Assembly: GCF_007995095.1 (NCBI RefSeq)
Contig: NZ_VOPY01000001.1
Location: forward strand, 87,001-151,000
Source of the DNA: Flavisphingopyxis soli
GTDB taxonomy: Bacteria; Pseudomonadota; Alphaproteobacteria; Sphingomonadales; Sphingomonadaceae
Direction: 5' to 3'
Length of the DNA: 64,000 nt
Of the stretch, positions 1 through 8,805 are shown one piece after another. Position 1 is the first letter of the stretch. The number at the start of each line of letters is the position of its first letter. Position numbers and translations under genes: made by a program. Below the pieces are notes generated by a model. That model was not told where the DNA came from, made no database searches, and saw only the letters and a list, made by a program, of their open reading frames with translations.

Positions 1-177
1 TCCTGTCTCTGGACAAGGCGGAATTACCCGCCACGATGAGCCCAGGGATTTCTCTAAAAGAAACTAAATTGCGTTGAGGCGGAAGATTATTTCTTCTTCT
101 TCAAAGCCGAAGGAGTGTGGTTTTCCACATGAGGCTCTGCGCCTTCGGGATTTAAATCGGTATGGGAGGGTTGTGGC

Positions 178-789
178 TTGCGCTTACGTTCCAAACACAT
201 CCTGGCAATCGTGTCGGCTGTATCAGCGATAGCAATCGCGGGTCCCGCGGCAGCGCAAACAACGGCTTATGCGGTGGGACAGGGATCGCCCAACGAGATC
301 GCGTTGTCGATTCCGGTCAAGGCATCGGTCGGCGGCCGCTGCGGCTTCAAAGCGGGCACGGCGCCATCGGGAACCTATAACCAGCCCAATTTCGACGTGA
401 CCGGGCTCAACCACGATTTCGTTTTCGAGCTCGACTGCACGGGACCTTCACGGGTAGCGGTCGTTTCGACCAATGGCGGCCTGAAGACCGGCGGAACCGT
501 GCCAGCGGGATATACGACCCTGGCGCCCTATACGGTCGCGCTCAACCTGGTCGGATCATCGACGACGGCGACCGCAAATTGCCTGGCTGCGACGCTGGTG
601 ACAGGGTCGACCTGCAGTTTTCTGGGCACGGCATCGACCACGGTCGGGCTTCGTCTGGCGGCAAGTTCGCTCAACCAAACGGGTTCGTACCTCCGGGTCA
701 CGGCACCGCCCTACACCGCTGCATCGCCGCAACTTGTGGCGGGCAGTTACGCCGACACTCTGACTGTAACGATTAGTGCTTCGCCCTGA
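178..789 (+). CDS. Spore coat U domain (SCPU) pilus subunit, first of seven
   Basis: 203-aa secreted protein, likely a structural subunit of a Csu-type chaperone-usher pilus assembled on the outer surface. Residues 1-26 form a signal peptide ending PAAAQ. The rest is a Gly/Thr/Ser/Val-rich beta-sandwich-type sequence with four cysteines and the SCPU ending SYADTLTVTIS. The start is TTG, chosen because GGAGGG at 165-170 sits 7 nt upstream and the nearby ATGs (129, 162) are out of frame. A terminator-like hairpin follows at 807-842, so this may be the most abundant subunit, as in other pilus operons (inference). Family call is firm; role as major pilin is not proven. Confidence 0.8.
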   Translation: MRLRSKHILAIVSAVSAIAIAGPAAAQTTAYAVGQGSPNEIALSIPVKASVGGRCGFKAGTAPSGTYNQPNFDVTGLNHDFVFELDCTGPSRVAVVSTNGGLKTGGTVPAGYTTLAPYTVALNLVGSSTTATANCLAATLVTGSTCSFLGTASTTVGLRLAASSLNQTGSYLRVTAPPYTAASPQLVAGSYADTLTVTISASP

Positions 790-806
790 TGTCCGGGGCC
801 GGACCA

Positions 807-842
807 GAGCCGCTACGCCCTCCGGGCGGCTCAGGTCTTTTT
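807..842 (+). terminator. Terminator/attenuator-like hairpin after the first pilin gene
   Basis: GAGCCGC at 807-813 pairs with GCGGCTC at 826-832, with an internal GCCC/GGGC pairing in the loop, and a T5 run follows at 838-842. This looks like a Rho-independent terminator lying between the first subunit gene and the rest of the operon. Partial read-through would give more of the first subunit than of chaperone and usher (inference). Confidence 0.55.
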
Positions 843-921
843 CAATCGGCGGGGGCAAAGTGATCGGTCCCGCCACGGGACCATCGCACGCCGAACATAA
901 ATCTCAAGAAGGAAACATGTT

Positions 922-1506
922 ATGAAAAAGCTTGCATATCTGGCCCTCGCTTCGGCCTCGCTGATCGCTTTCGCTTCGCCCGCTGCGGCGCAGGATGTTA
1001 CCGGCACGGTCAACATCACCGGCACCGTTGCCGGCAAATGCCTCGTCCTTCCCGGTTCGGGCTCGACCTTCGGGACGACGGTCGCTCTGGGCGAGCTGGC
1101 GCAAAGCAACGGTTCGCTTGCGACCGACCTTGCAACCCGCTTTTCGAGCATCGGTGGCGCCGGGCTCGACGCCCGGGTCGTCTGCACGACCGCCGCTCCG
1201 ACGATCGCGATCGATGCGACCGAGATCACGTCGGCCACAGCCGCCGTCGCTGGCTATGCCAACCGGATCGATTTCACCGCGCACGTCGCAGTCGACACCA
1301 CGACCACCAACGACATCGATTTTTCGAACAGCAGCACGGTCGCTCCTTTGGCAGCGACTCTGATCGGCGGTCGTCTGGCCAATAATGGCGGCGCCAACAT
1401 TACCGTTTCAGCATCCAATTTCGCCACGCCCAACGTCACCGACCTGCTCGTCGCGGCGACCGATTACACAGGCAAGATCGTCGTGGTCATCGGCCCCGGG
1501 GTCTGA
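922..1506 (+). CDS. SCPU-domain pilus subunit (second)
   Basis: 194-aa secreted protein with a signal peptide of about 23 residues (MKKLAYL...ASPAAAQ). The mature part begins DVTGTVNITGTVAGKC and resembles CsuA/B-type SCPU subunits. Two cysteines, in GKC and VVC, probably form the conserved disulfide. The end, TDYTGKIVVVI, has the C-terminal strand pattern of the family. An AAGGAAA ribosome-binding site lies just upstream of the ATG. Paralogous to the next gene (shared TGTV.I.G.VA..C). It sits after the hairpin at 807-842 and probably depends on read-through or on its own promoter. Confidence 0.8.
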   Translation: MKKLAYLALASASLIAFASPAAAQDVTGTVNITGTVAGKCLVLPGSGSTFGTTVALGELAQSNGSLATDLATRFSSIGGAGLDARVVCTTAAPTIAIDATEITSATAAVAGYANRIDFTAHVAVDTTTTNDIDFSNSSTVAPLAATLIGGRLANNGGANITVSASNFATPNVTDLLVAATDYTGKIVVVIGPGV

Positions 1507-1542
1507 CCCCGGGCAACCGACCGACGCAATTGGAGAATGATC

Positions 1543-2094
1543 ATGCGTAAACTTATCTACCTCGCGGGGCTGCCGATTCTGGCGCTTGCCTCGCCCGCCT
1601 TTGGCCAGGTGACCGGCACAGTCGACATCGATGGTTCGGTTGCCGACAGGTGCCTGTTCACGACCGACAACGCGGTCATCTCGGTAGGCGAGTTGACGCT
1701 GTCAGGATCGGGAACGACGGCGGGCAAACTCGATGCGAGCAAGCTCGACGGTGAAACCCGCACGCTCGTCGGCTGGTGCAACGGAACCGCTGCAACGATG
1801 GAAGTCGAGGCACTGCCCCTGCTCAACACCGATTTCGTCGGTGTTGTTCCAGCGGGCTTCGATACAAGAGTCGATTATACGGCCACCGCCGACGCCAACT
1901 CGCTGTCGGGCGACGACACGTCTCTTTCTGCAGGCAAGGGTTCGGCGGTCGCGGTCGGCCTGTTCTCGGGCAATATCGATGTCACGCTTTCGGCATCGTC
2001 GTCGCCGACAAACGGCCTTCTGGTCGCTGGCGGCTACGTTGGGCAAGTCATTGTAACCCTGACCCCGAATATCAGCTTCGGCAGTCCAGAATAA
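1543..2094 (+). CDS. SCPU-domain pilus subunit (third)
   Basis: 183-aa secreted protein. The signal peptide is residues 1-22 (MRKLIYLAGL...ASPAFGQ). Its mature start VTGTVDIDGSVADRC closely parallels the preceding gene, suggesting a recent duplication. Two cysteines are in ADRC and GWC. It ends GGYVGQVIVTLTP, the usual last beta strand. An in-frame ATG also exists at 1537, but GGAGA at 1532-1536 is correctly spaced (6 nt) only for 1543, so 1543 was chosen. Predicted structural or minor subunit of the same pilus. Confidence 0.78.
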   Translation: MRKLIYLAGLPILALASPAFGQVTGTVDIDGSVADRCLFTTDNAVISVGELTLSGSGTTAGKLDASKLDGETRTLVGWCNGTAATMEVEALPLLNTDFVGVVPAGFDTRVDYTATADANSLSGDDTSLSAGKGSAVAVGLFSGNIDVTLSASSSPTNGLLVAGGYVGQVIVTLTPNISFGSPE

Positions 2095-2129
2095 GTCCCG
2101 CCAGCAAAGCCATTTCGGAGAATTTGACG

Positions 2130-2708
2130 ATGACCTACGCTAGACTGATATTGTGTTTGGGCTTGATGGCGGGCGCTAGTCCGGCGTTTGCTCAGACCGA
2201 TACCGATTCCGCCGATGTCTCGGTCAATGGCAACGTTGCGCCGCTCTGCATACTTGGTTCGCCCAGTCCCGCAGCGGTCGATTTGGGGCAGATGGTGGCG
2301 ACTTCGGGCACGCGCATCGGAAAGATCGCGGTCCTTCCGAACCGCGTCGTCAGCCTGCCTGGTTCGTTCTGCAACTTTGCCGGATCGGCGATTAACGTCT
2401 CTGTCACCGCACTGGTCGCCAGCGACGTATCGACTTTGCAGCCAGGCTTCGCACGGGCGGTCAACTACACTGCCAGTGTCGGCAACTGGGCTTCGTCAGC
2501 GGCGTCGGCAACGAGCGCTGCGACCACTAACGGCAGTTCACCCACCGCCACGGGGACGAGCAGCACCCAACCGCTGCCCCGGATCGCCGATGTCGCCGCG
2601 ACCCTTTCGAACTTCACCGTTCCGTCCGACCTTTTGCTGGTAGCCGGAGGCTATCAGGGTCTGGTCATCATAACGCTTGGCCCTGCGGCGAGCGGAGGAG
2701 ACCTATGA
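2130..2708 (+). CDS. SCPU-domain pilus subunit (fourth)
   Basis: 192-aa secreted protein with a signal peptide of about 22 residues (MTYARLILCLGL...SPAFAQ). Cysteines occur in PLC and SFC. The ending GGYQGLVIITLGP matches the family's last strand. The open frame extends far upstream into the previous gene, but the signal peptide, the CGGAGA at 2116-2121 and the previous stop place the start at 2130. The stop overlaps the next ATG by 4 nt, showing translational coupling. It has a Ser/Thr/Ala-rich stretch near residues 120-140 not seen in its neighbours. Confidence 0.78.
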   Translation: MTYARLILCLGLMAGASPAFAQTDTDSADVSVNGNVAPLCILGSPSPAAVDLGQMVATSGTRIGKIAVLPNRVVSLPGSFCNFAGSAINVSVTALVASDVSTLQPGFARAVNYTASVGNWASSAASATSAATTNGSSPTATGTSSTQPLPRIADVAATLSNFTVPSDLLLVAGGYQGLVIITLGPAASGGDL

Positions 2709-3268
2709 TGAATAAAGCCATTCCCCTCGCGCTGGTTTTGACCAGCGGATTGGCCGTGTCGACGCCCGCGTTCGCGCAATCGACAAGCGACGCCAAGCAA
2801 TTTGCAGTGATCGGCAACGTCCCGGCTCTTTGCGCCGGCGGCACGATAGACGGTGCAAATGCTACCTTTGACCTCGGCGTCCTGGTCGATACCAGCACCG
2901 GGTTCCTGCGGACCGACCTGTCGGCTCCCGCCAAGACGATCTCCGGGTCGTTTTGTTCGATCCGCAGCACCATCCGCGTCGATGCCACCCCGATTGCCGC
3001 GCAGACCTTCACTGCCGCGCCGCCTGCAGGATTCGCGCGGACGGTGGACTTTACCGCGACCGCATCGGGCTGGACGACGACGCCCGCGCGCTATGCAACA
3101 GGTTCAGCGACGCATCCCGACGCCACGCAGACCCGATCGACCGCGTTCACCGGCGATATCAGTGTCGCGCTCAGCCAGTTTGCAACGGGCGGCGGCGCCA
3201 CCCTGCGCCTGGTCGCCGACCCGACCTATTTGGGCACCGTCACGGTCACCCTGACGGCAGTGGATTGA
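2705..3268 (+). CDS. SCPU-domain pilus subunit (fifth)
   Basis: 187-aa secreted protein. The signal peptide is residues 1-25 (MMNKAIPLAL...TPAFAQ). Closest in layout to the preceding gene: cysteines in ALC and SFC, an insert around the centre, and the ending YLGTVTVTLTAVD. It starts at the first of two adjacent ATGs (2705, 2708) after GGAGGAG at 2694-2700, overlapping the previous stop. Predicted structural subunit of the pilus. Confidence 0.78.
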   Translation: MMNKAIPLALVLTSGLAVSTPAFAQSTSDAKQFAVIGNVPALCAGGTIDGANATFDLGVLVDTSTGFLRTDLSAPAKTISGSFCSIRSTIRVDATPIAAQTFTAAPPAGFARTVDFTATASGWTTTPARYATGSATHPDATQTRSTAFTGDISVALSQFATGGGATLRLVADPTYLGTVTVTLTAVD

Positions 3269-3272
3269 TCCA

Positions 3273-3869
3273 GTGCGCAATTCGGCACCCTCGCTCATTG
3301 TATTCATCGCCGGCCTTGTCGCCGCAAGCCCTGCACTCGCGCAATCGACCACGGTAAGCCGAACAATGCCCGTCACCGGAAGCGCGCCGCAAATATGCGC
3401 GATCGAGCAGGCGACACTCGCCGCCGGGAGCCAGGATAATTTTCGTACTCTGGCAGGAAACCTGTTGCAGATCGATACGCTGGTCGATCCCCGGACACTC
3501 GCGGCGAACGCCGCGACCGCGCAGATCGAATTCGCCGCGGTGTGTAACTTTCCGCATCGGATCCGGCTTGAATCGGAGAACAACGGATTGTGGCAGACCG
3601 ACGGCAGCATGAACCAGCCGGCCGAAGGCTTTGCTTACGCGCTGCCTTATCAAGCGGCGCTGACATGGGGCGAAGTCAACGGCGTCCTGTCCGCCGATGC
3701 CAACGTCCGTCGCATCTCCGAACGGCGTTTCAACATCGACCAGGCAACCGCCGGCGCGATCGAACTGAGCATAACGATTGAACCGGGCGCGTCTAACACC
3801 CGCGCCAACGCGCCTGTCCTGGCAGGCTATTACGGCGATACGTTACGCATATTCCTGGAGCCGCGCTGA
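3273..3869 (+). CDS. SCPU-domain pilus subunit (sixth, CsuA/CsuB-like)
   Basis: 198-aa secreted protein starting with GTG only 4 nt after the previous stop. The signal peptide is about 24 residues (ending SPALAQ). The mature protein contains ICAIEQ near its start and a block VCNFPHRIRLESENNGL that is closely matched in the next gene (ICNASHRIVVRSQNGGL), so these two form a distinct subfamily from the four before them. Ends YYGDTLRIFLEPR. Its stop overlaps the next start (TGATG). Likely an adaptor or minor subunit by position next to the chaperone (inference). Confidence 0.75.
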   Translation: MRNSAPSLIVFIAGLVAASPALAQSTTVSRTMPVTGSAPQICAIEQATLAAGSQDNFRTLAGNLLQIDTLVDPRTLAANAATAQIEFAAVCNFPHRIRLESENNGLWQTDGSMNQPAEGFAYALPYQAALTWGEVNGVLSADANVRRISERRFNIDQATAGAIELSITIEPGASNTRANAPVLAGYYGDTLRIFLEPR

Positions 3870-4453
3870 TGCATAAGACACTCCTGTTAGGCCTTGGCGC
3901 AGCGGCGATCGCCTGTTTTCCCGCAAGTGCTTCTGCACAGCAATTTAGCGAGGACAACCAGCGCCTCGAAATCGCCGGAATCGCACCTGCGGCCTGCGTT
4001 CTGAACGCGCCCGTTGCGACGAACGGGACCAATACCGATTTCAATCCAAGCGGATCGGGCAGCGGCGAGGTGCGCATTATCCAGTTGGTCGGAGCCTCCG
4101 ACGCCGAACCGCTTCCGGCCTCGATCAACCTTTCGATTCCCGTGATCTGTAACGCATCGCATCGCATCGTGGTGCGAAGCCAGAATGGCGGATTGCTCCG
4201 CGATGGAGGCAATGTTGCCAGTCGTCAGGGCGGCGGAGGGTTTGGCGAGTTCCTACCCTATCAATTATCGCTCGACTGGGCTGGACGCGAGCGCGACGCT
4301 TCGAGCGAGACGGCGCAGAACCTGGCGATCGATACCGCGCGGGGCGCGGCTGGTCAGGCAATATTGGTCGTGAACGTACCGGGCGGTGGCGGTCCTCTTG
4401 TCGCGGGACGCTATTTCGATGCGATCATTGTCGAATTCAAAGCCGCCAATTGA
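3869..4453 (+). CDS. SCPU-domain pilus subunit (seventh, CsuA/CsuB-like)
   Basis: 194-aa secreted protein with a signal peptide of about 23 residues (MHKTLLLGLG...ASASAQ). It shares the CN..HRI....NGGL block with the preceding gene and ends RYFDAIIVEFKAAN. Start overlaps the preceding stop by one base, so the two are probably translated together. Predicted minor or adaptor subunit of the Csu-type pilus; exact place in the fibre cannot be told from the sequence. Confidence 0.75.
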   Translation: MHKTLLLGLGAAAIACFPASASAQQFSEDNQRLEIAGIAPAACVLNAPVATNGTNTDFNPSGSGSGEVRIIQLVGASDAEPLPASINLSIPVICNASHRIVVRSQNGGLLRDGGNVASRQGGGGFGEFLPYQLSLDWAGRERDASSETAQNLAIDTARGAAGQAILVVNVPGGGGPLVAGRYFDAIIVEFKAAN

Positions 4454-4482
4454 GCGGAAGTCATAGTTATCTGGGGGTTTGA

Positions 4483-5232
4483 ATGTTCAGAACGATAAAA
4501 CTGGCCTTTATGGCAGCACTGGCGTTAACCATGAATCCGACCCCTGCGGTCGCGATGACGGTGCAACCGGTGGTGATCAACCTGACCACCAGCGGGCGCG
4601 GCATGACGCAGGTGATCACGGTCGAAAACACGTTCGCGACCACGCTGCCCGTCGAGCTGCGGATCCAGGAACTGATCGTCAACGAAGACGGCGTGACCCT
4701 GACCGGCAACGACCCCGGCGACTTGCTGGTTTTCCCGCCCCAAGCGCTCATCGAGCCCGGACAAACCCAGTCTTTTCGCGTCCAATATGTCGGCGATCCT
4801 GATCTGGCGGCGAGCAAGCATTACTACATCACCGTCGCGCAGTTGCCGGTCAAGCTACCCGAAGGCCAGTCGGCGATCCAAATCCTGTACAATTTCCAGG
4901 TTCTGGTCAGCGTTGCGCCGACCGGCGCGAAACCCGACTTGTCGGTCAAGAGTGCCGAGGTAGGCCACAACGCCGACGGCAAGCCCATTCCGATCATCGT
5001 GCTGAGTAACGCGTCGGCAGCCCATGGCTATCTGTCCGACGGTCGGCTTCGCATCATCCAGCGTGATGCGTCGGGGACCGAGGTATTCCGCCAGTCGCTC
5101 TCTGGTCCCGAAGTCCAGCAGACAATCGGTTTCGGTCTCGTCGGAGCCAATCAGACGCGCCGCATCTCGGTGCCGATCGTCCTGCCGCTCGACGGCGGAA
5201 CGGTTGAAGCCAGCTATTCGCCAGAGAGGTGA
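4483..5232 (+). CDS. Periplasmic pilus chaperone (PapD/CsuC family)
   Basis: 249-aa periplasmic chaperone of the chaperone-usher pathway. It folds the SCPU subunits by donor-strand complementation and hands them to the usher. Residues 1-24 are a signal peptide. The N-terminal immunoglobulin-like domain carries VQPVVINLTTSG and the hallmark block VFPPQALIEPGQTQSFRVQY (about residues 86-105). A second domain runs to about 245. Length is normal for the family. It lies 29 nt after the last small subunit and 4 nt before the usher, in the classic order subunits-chaperone-usher-tip. Confidence 0.92.
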   Translation: MFRTIKLAFMAALALTMNPTPAVAMTVQPVVINLTTSGRGMTQVITVENTFATTLPVELRIQELIVNEDGVTLTGNDPGDLLVFPPQALIEPGQTQSFRVQYVGDPDLAASKHYYITVAQLPVKLPEGQSAIQILYNFQVLVSVAPTGAKPDLSVKSAEVGHNADGKPIPIIVLSNASAAHGYLSDGRLRIIQRDASGTEVFRQSLSGPEVQQTIGFGLVGANQTRRISVPIVLPLDGGTVEASYSPER

Positions 5233-5236
5233 TCCG

Positions 5237-7741
5237 ATGATCCGGACCCATTTTCGATCGGCGTTGTTGCTGGGGGTCGGCTCGGCCCTTTTGCCGACAG
5301 TCGCCTGGGGCGCAGACGAACCGCTCGAAATCCCCGAAACGGCTGCGCCGACCCAGAGCAATGCGGATTCGGCTCAAATCGGTTCTCGGCTCAATACGAC
5401 GGGACGCCCGATCATACTTACGGTCCCGGCCAAGGACGGCGCCAATTATCTCGGCGATATTGCCCTGACGATCCAGGTTGACGACACGCTCGAATTCCCG
5501 ACGCAGCGCGCGTTACAACTGCTGAGCCAGGTCCTCAGCCCCGATTATTTCCTGACTCTGGAAAAAAGTCTTGGCCTGCAGCCATCCCTGTCGCCCAACG
5601 ATTTCGTGTCGTCGGGGATCAAGGTCAGCTACAATCCGAGGACGCTCGAGCTTAACTTCATCATTCCTGCCGAACTGCGCATATCGCGCTCGGTGATCGT
5701 CAGCCCGCTCGATCGCGATCGCATCGGCAGCGTGATCGAGCCCGCCGGTTTCAGCGCCTATCTCAATATCCGCGCGACCGCCGACTATATCCATGCCGGC
5801 GGGCCGACCGGATTCAATGAACCGCTGATGATATTGGACGGTGCCGCACGATTGGGCGGCGTCGTCGCCGAATCCGAGGCAATCTGGCAGCCGGGCGTCA
5901 CCGGCGTCGATTTCCAGCGGCTCGGATCGCGTTTTGTTTACGACGACCTCAAGAACCTGGTGCGCTGGACCGCCGGCGACCTCCAGCCGCTGGCCCGCGG
6001 ATTTCAGAATTCACCCGATATTGCGGGCCTGTCGATCTTCCGTTCGTACAGCGTCCTGCAGCCGCAACAGATCATCCGGCCGCGCGGCGATCGCAGCTTC
6101 CGGCTCGACCGGCCGTCGACGATCGAGGTCGAGATTAACGGCCAGATCATCCGCCGGCTCGAGCTCGCGCCCGGCAACTACAACCTGCGCGATTTTCCGT
6201 TCGCCCAGGGAGCGAACAACATTCGCCTGTCGGTGCTCGACGACAGCGGGCGGAGCGAAGTGCTCAATTTCAGCCTGTTTCTCGACCAGACGCAGCTGGC
6301 CAAGGGGCTAAGCGAATTCGGCCTCTATGCCGGCGTCAAAGCGCCGCTCGGGCTGCGCGGGCCGCATTATACCAACGATTATATCGCCAGCGGATTCTAC
6401 CGTCGCGGGATTAGCGATTTCCTGACGGTCGGCGTCAATGCGCAGATCGACAAGGACTCGCGCCTACTCGGCACAGAGGCGGTCGTCGCGACATCGGTCG
6501 GTACCTTTGCCACCAACCTCGCGCTGTCGGATATCGATGCCTATGGCAGCGGCTATGCCGGCACATTGACATTCCAGCGCCTGATCCAGCGCGCCAACGG
6601 ACAGGCTGATACGCTCAACCTGTTCGCCGAGACGCGCAGCGCCAAATTCGGGCCGGTCAGCAGCTTCTATGTCTCCAATCCGTATGATTTCGAAGTCGGC
6701 GGCGGCTATTCCCACGCATTCACCGACCAGTTCTATGCCGGTTTCGACGCGCGCTATTCGCATGGGCGCGGCGCCGAAATCGACCTTCACAGCTATCGAT
6801 TGAGCGGCGGGTTTCGCATTTCGCCGACCGCCAACCTGACCGGCGATGTTCGCTATGAAAAGGACACCCGCGGATCACGCATCGGCGCATTCGCGTCGCT
6901 GACGATCCGTTTCGGCCGCTATACGACCGCGCGCGCCGATTACGACACCCGCGACAATCGCGCCCGCGTCTCGTTCCAGACGCTTCATGGACAGGGGGTC
7001 GGTTCGTACAACATCACCGCCGATATCGATCGGTCGGACAACAGTTCCGGGTTCAATTTCAACGGCAATTACATCGCCAACCGGGCCGAACTGGGGCTCA
7101 GCCATTTTGGCTCCTTCACCGACGATTTCGGCCAGCGCACCAGCGAACGGACGAGCTTGCGCGTAGGCACATCGCTGGCCTTCGCCGACGGCGCGTTTTC
7201 GGTCGGCCGGCCGATTTACGACAGCTTTGCGATCGTCTCACCGCATCGCAAGCTGGATGGGACCGACGTGCTGCTTGATCCAACCCCCTATGGCTATACC
7301 GCCAACAGCGGAATGTTGGGCGCAGCTACGCACCCCAGCCTGAGCTCCTATGCCGACCGAACAATTACAGTTGATGCCCCCGATGCCAAGGCAGGCACCG
7401 ACCTAGGCCAAGGGTCTTTCCACCTCTTCCCGCCTTATCGCAGCGGCTATCGCCTTGTCGTGGGGTCTGAATACGGGGTCACGGCAGTCGGCACGATGGT
7501 CGATGTCGATGGCGAGGTCGTCTCGCTGGTCACCGGCACCGCGACCGAGCTGGCACATCCCGAACTACCACCGGTGACGATCTTCACCAACCGCCAGGGA
7601 CGTTTCGGTGCGACGGGCCTGGCACCGGGCAAATGGCGGATCGAAATGCTCGACTCCAAGCAATCGGTGTTCGAGATTGATATCCCCGACAATGGCGAAA
7701 ACATCGTCCGTTTCGACCAAATTTCGCCAGTAAGGAATTGA
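5237..7741 (+). CDS. Outer-membrane pilus usher (FimD/PapC/CsuD family)
   Basis: 834-aa outer-membrane usher that forms the pore for pilus secretion and assembly. The signal peptide is residues 1-25 (MIRTHFRSALL...AWGAD). An N-terminal chaperone-binding region follows, then a plug and 24-strand beta-barrel type sequence rich in aromatic strand ends (for example FYRRGISDFLTVGVNAQID). The C-terminal domain contains FTNRQGRFGATGLAPGKWRIEM, typical of ushers. The frame is open further upstream inside the chaperone gene, but the signal peptide fixes the ATG at 5237, 4 nt after the chaperone stop. Ends just before the tip gene. Confidence 0.92.
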   Translation: MIRTHFRSALLLGVGSALLPTVAWGADEPLEIPETAAPTQSNADSAQIGSRLNTTGRPIILTVPAKDGANYLGDIALTIQVDDTLEFPTQRALQLLSQVLSPDYFLTLEKSLGLQPSLSPNDFVSSGIKVSYNPRTLELNFIIPAELRISRSVIVSPLDRDRIGSVIEPAGFSAYLNIRATADYIHAGGPTGFNEPLMILDGAARLGGVVAESEAIWQPGVTGVDFQRLGSRFVYDDLKNLVRWTAGDLQPLARGFQNSPDIAGLSIFRSYSVLQPQQIIRPRGDRSFRLDRPSTIEVEINGQIIRRLELAPGNYNLRDFPFAQGANNIRLSVLDDSGRSEVLNFSLFLDQTQLAKGLSEFGLYAGVKAPLGLRGPHYTNDYIASGFYRRGISDFLTVGVNAQIDKDSRLLGTEAVVATSVGTFATNLALSDIDAYGSGYAGTLTFQRLIQRANGQADTLNLFAETRSAKFGPVSSFYVSNPYDFEVGGGYSHAFTDQFYAGFDARYSHGRGAEIDLHSYRLSGGFRISPTANLTGDVRYEKDTRGSRIGAFASLTIRFGRYTTARADYDTRDNRARVSFQTLHGQGVGSYNITADIDRSDNSSGFNFNGNYIANRAELGLSHFGSFTDDFGQRTSERTSLRVGTSLAFADGAFSVGRPIYDSFAIVSPHRKLDGTDVLLDPTPYGYTANSGMLGAATHPSLSSYADRTITVDAPDAKAGTDLGQGSFHLFPPYRSGYRLVVGSEYGVTAVGTMVDVDGEVVSLVTGTATELAHPELPPVTIFTNRQGRFGATGLAPGKWRIEMLDSKQSVFEIDIPDNGENIVRFDQISPVRN

Positions 7742-7743
7742 CG

Positions 7744-8805
7744 ATGAAGACGATTTCTCTCGTATTACGTTCGGCCGCAGCGTTGCTCGCCACTGTCGCA
7801 GCGACGAGCGCCGCGCAGGCCGCAACATGCGGCATTTCCGGAAACGCCACGGCCTCACCCGTGCTCTACGATCCGTTCAATCCGGCTGGTCTGCCGCAAA
7901 CGAATGTCCAGCTGAACCTTACGCGTATCAATGGTGCTGGCGGTCAGAAAACCGACATCGTCAGTTTTTACCTCAAATCGAACAATTCGGCGGCCGATGG
8001 TACGTCGATCATTCCGGTCTCGGTCACCGGCGACGTCAACACTGCCGGCACCGGGCTTGAGATTTTCTATAACTACGCGGCGACTCCACCGACGGTTGCG
8101 CCGACCTCGCTCAATCCAACGGGAGCCAACCGCTTCCTCAAGATCGAGTTCACCGGCAACAATGCGGCGTCGGACACTGCGGTGGTCAATTTCAAGATTA
8201 CCCTGCCGGCCAATCTCGATCTTACTGCTACGACAAACCTGCCATTCGATGCGATATTCGCATGCAGCACCACGGGTGGCGGATCGCCCACGCAGCAGAC
8301 CGGCCAGATCAGCAATGCGGTTCAGTTCCCGGTCACCGTCCTAAGCGCCTTGCAAGCGAGCTATGCCGGCACGGCGCTCGATTTCGGGGAAGTCGGCGAC
8401 AAGACGACGACGCAAGTGCTGGCGACGCCGGCAAGCTATACGACGCCCAGTATCAACCGTGTCAGCGTCCGCAGTTCGGGGCCCTATTCGGTCACCCTGT
8501 CGTCGCAAAATTCCTATCGGCTCACCTATCCGGGCGGCAATCTCGCGATGCCCAACCAGGTCCTCAACTACAAGCTGATGTTCCTGGGACAGACAAGGAG
8601 CAATGCCAGCCCCAGTTTCAGCCCAGTCACCTGCTTGCGCGCCGGCGTGCCGGCGAGCGAGGCCGATCTGTTACCTGTCGTCGCAACGCTGCTGGAAGGC
8701 GGCTTCGGCAAATTGGTTTCGGCCAACTATGCCGACACGCTCACGGTGACGATTGCCCCGCTATTGTCGGGTGCCCCATCGCAACAAAACTGTCCTGCCC
8801 TATAG
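7744..8805 (+). CDS. Two-domain SCPU tip protein (CsuE-like)
   Basis: 353-aa secreted protein, the probable pilus tip adhesin. Signal peptide 1-24 (MKTISLVLRS...SAAQA). Two tandem SCPU-type domains can be seen, about 25-190 and 195-353. The second ends NYADTLTVTIAP, the same closing strand as the small subunits, followed by a short tail ending C-P-A-L. ATG at 7744 was chosen over the TTG at 7738 because AAGGA at 7732-7736 is well spaced. The length and double domain match CsuE, known as the hydrophobic tip of archaic pili. The last 6 nt overlap the convergent gene at 8800. Confidence 0.82.
   Translation: MKTISLVLRSAAALLATVAATSAAQAATCGISGNATASPVLYDPFNPAGLPQTNVQLNLTRINGAGGQKTDIVSFYLKSNNSAADGTSIIPVSVTGDVNTAGTGLEIFYNYAATPPTVAPTSLNPTGANRFLKIEFTGNNAASDTAVVNFKITLPANLDLTATTNLPFDAIFACSTTGGGSPTQQTGQISNAVQFPVTVLSALQASYAGTALDFGEVGDKTTTQVLATPASYTTPSINRVSVRSSGPYSVTLSSQNSYRLTYPGGNLAMPNQVLNYKLMFLGQTRSNASPSFSPVTCLRAGVPASEADLLPVVATLLEGGFGKLVSANYADTLTVTIAPLLSGAPSQQNCPAL

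Noticed and set aside
1-177. Gene or promoter before the first pilin
   Set aside because: Short frames there are out of phase with any known family, and no clear -35/-10 pair was found; only the GGAGGG ribosome-binding site is supported.
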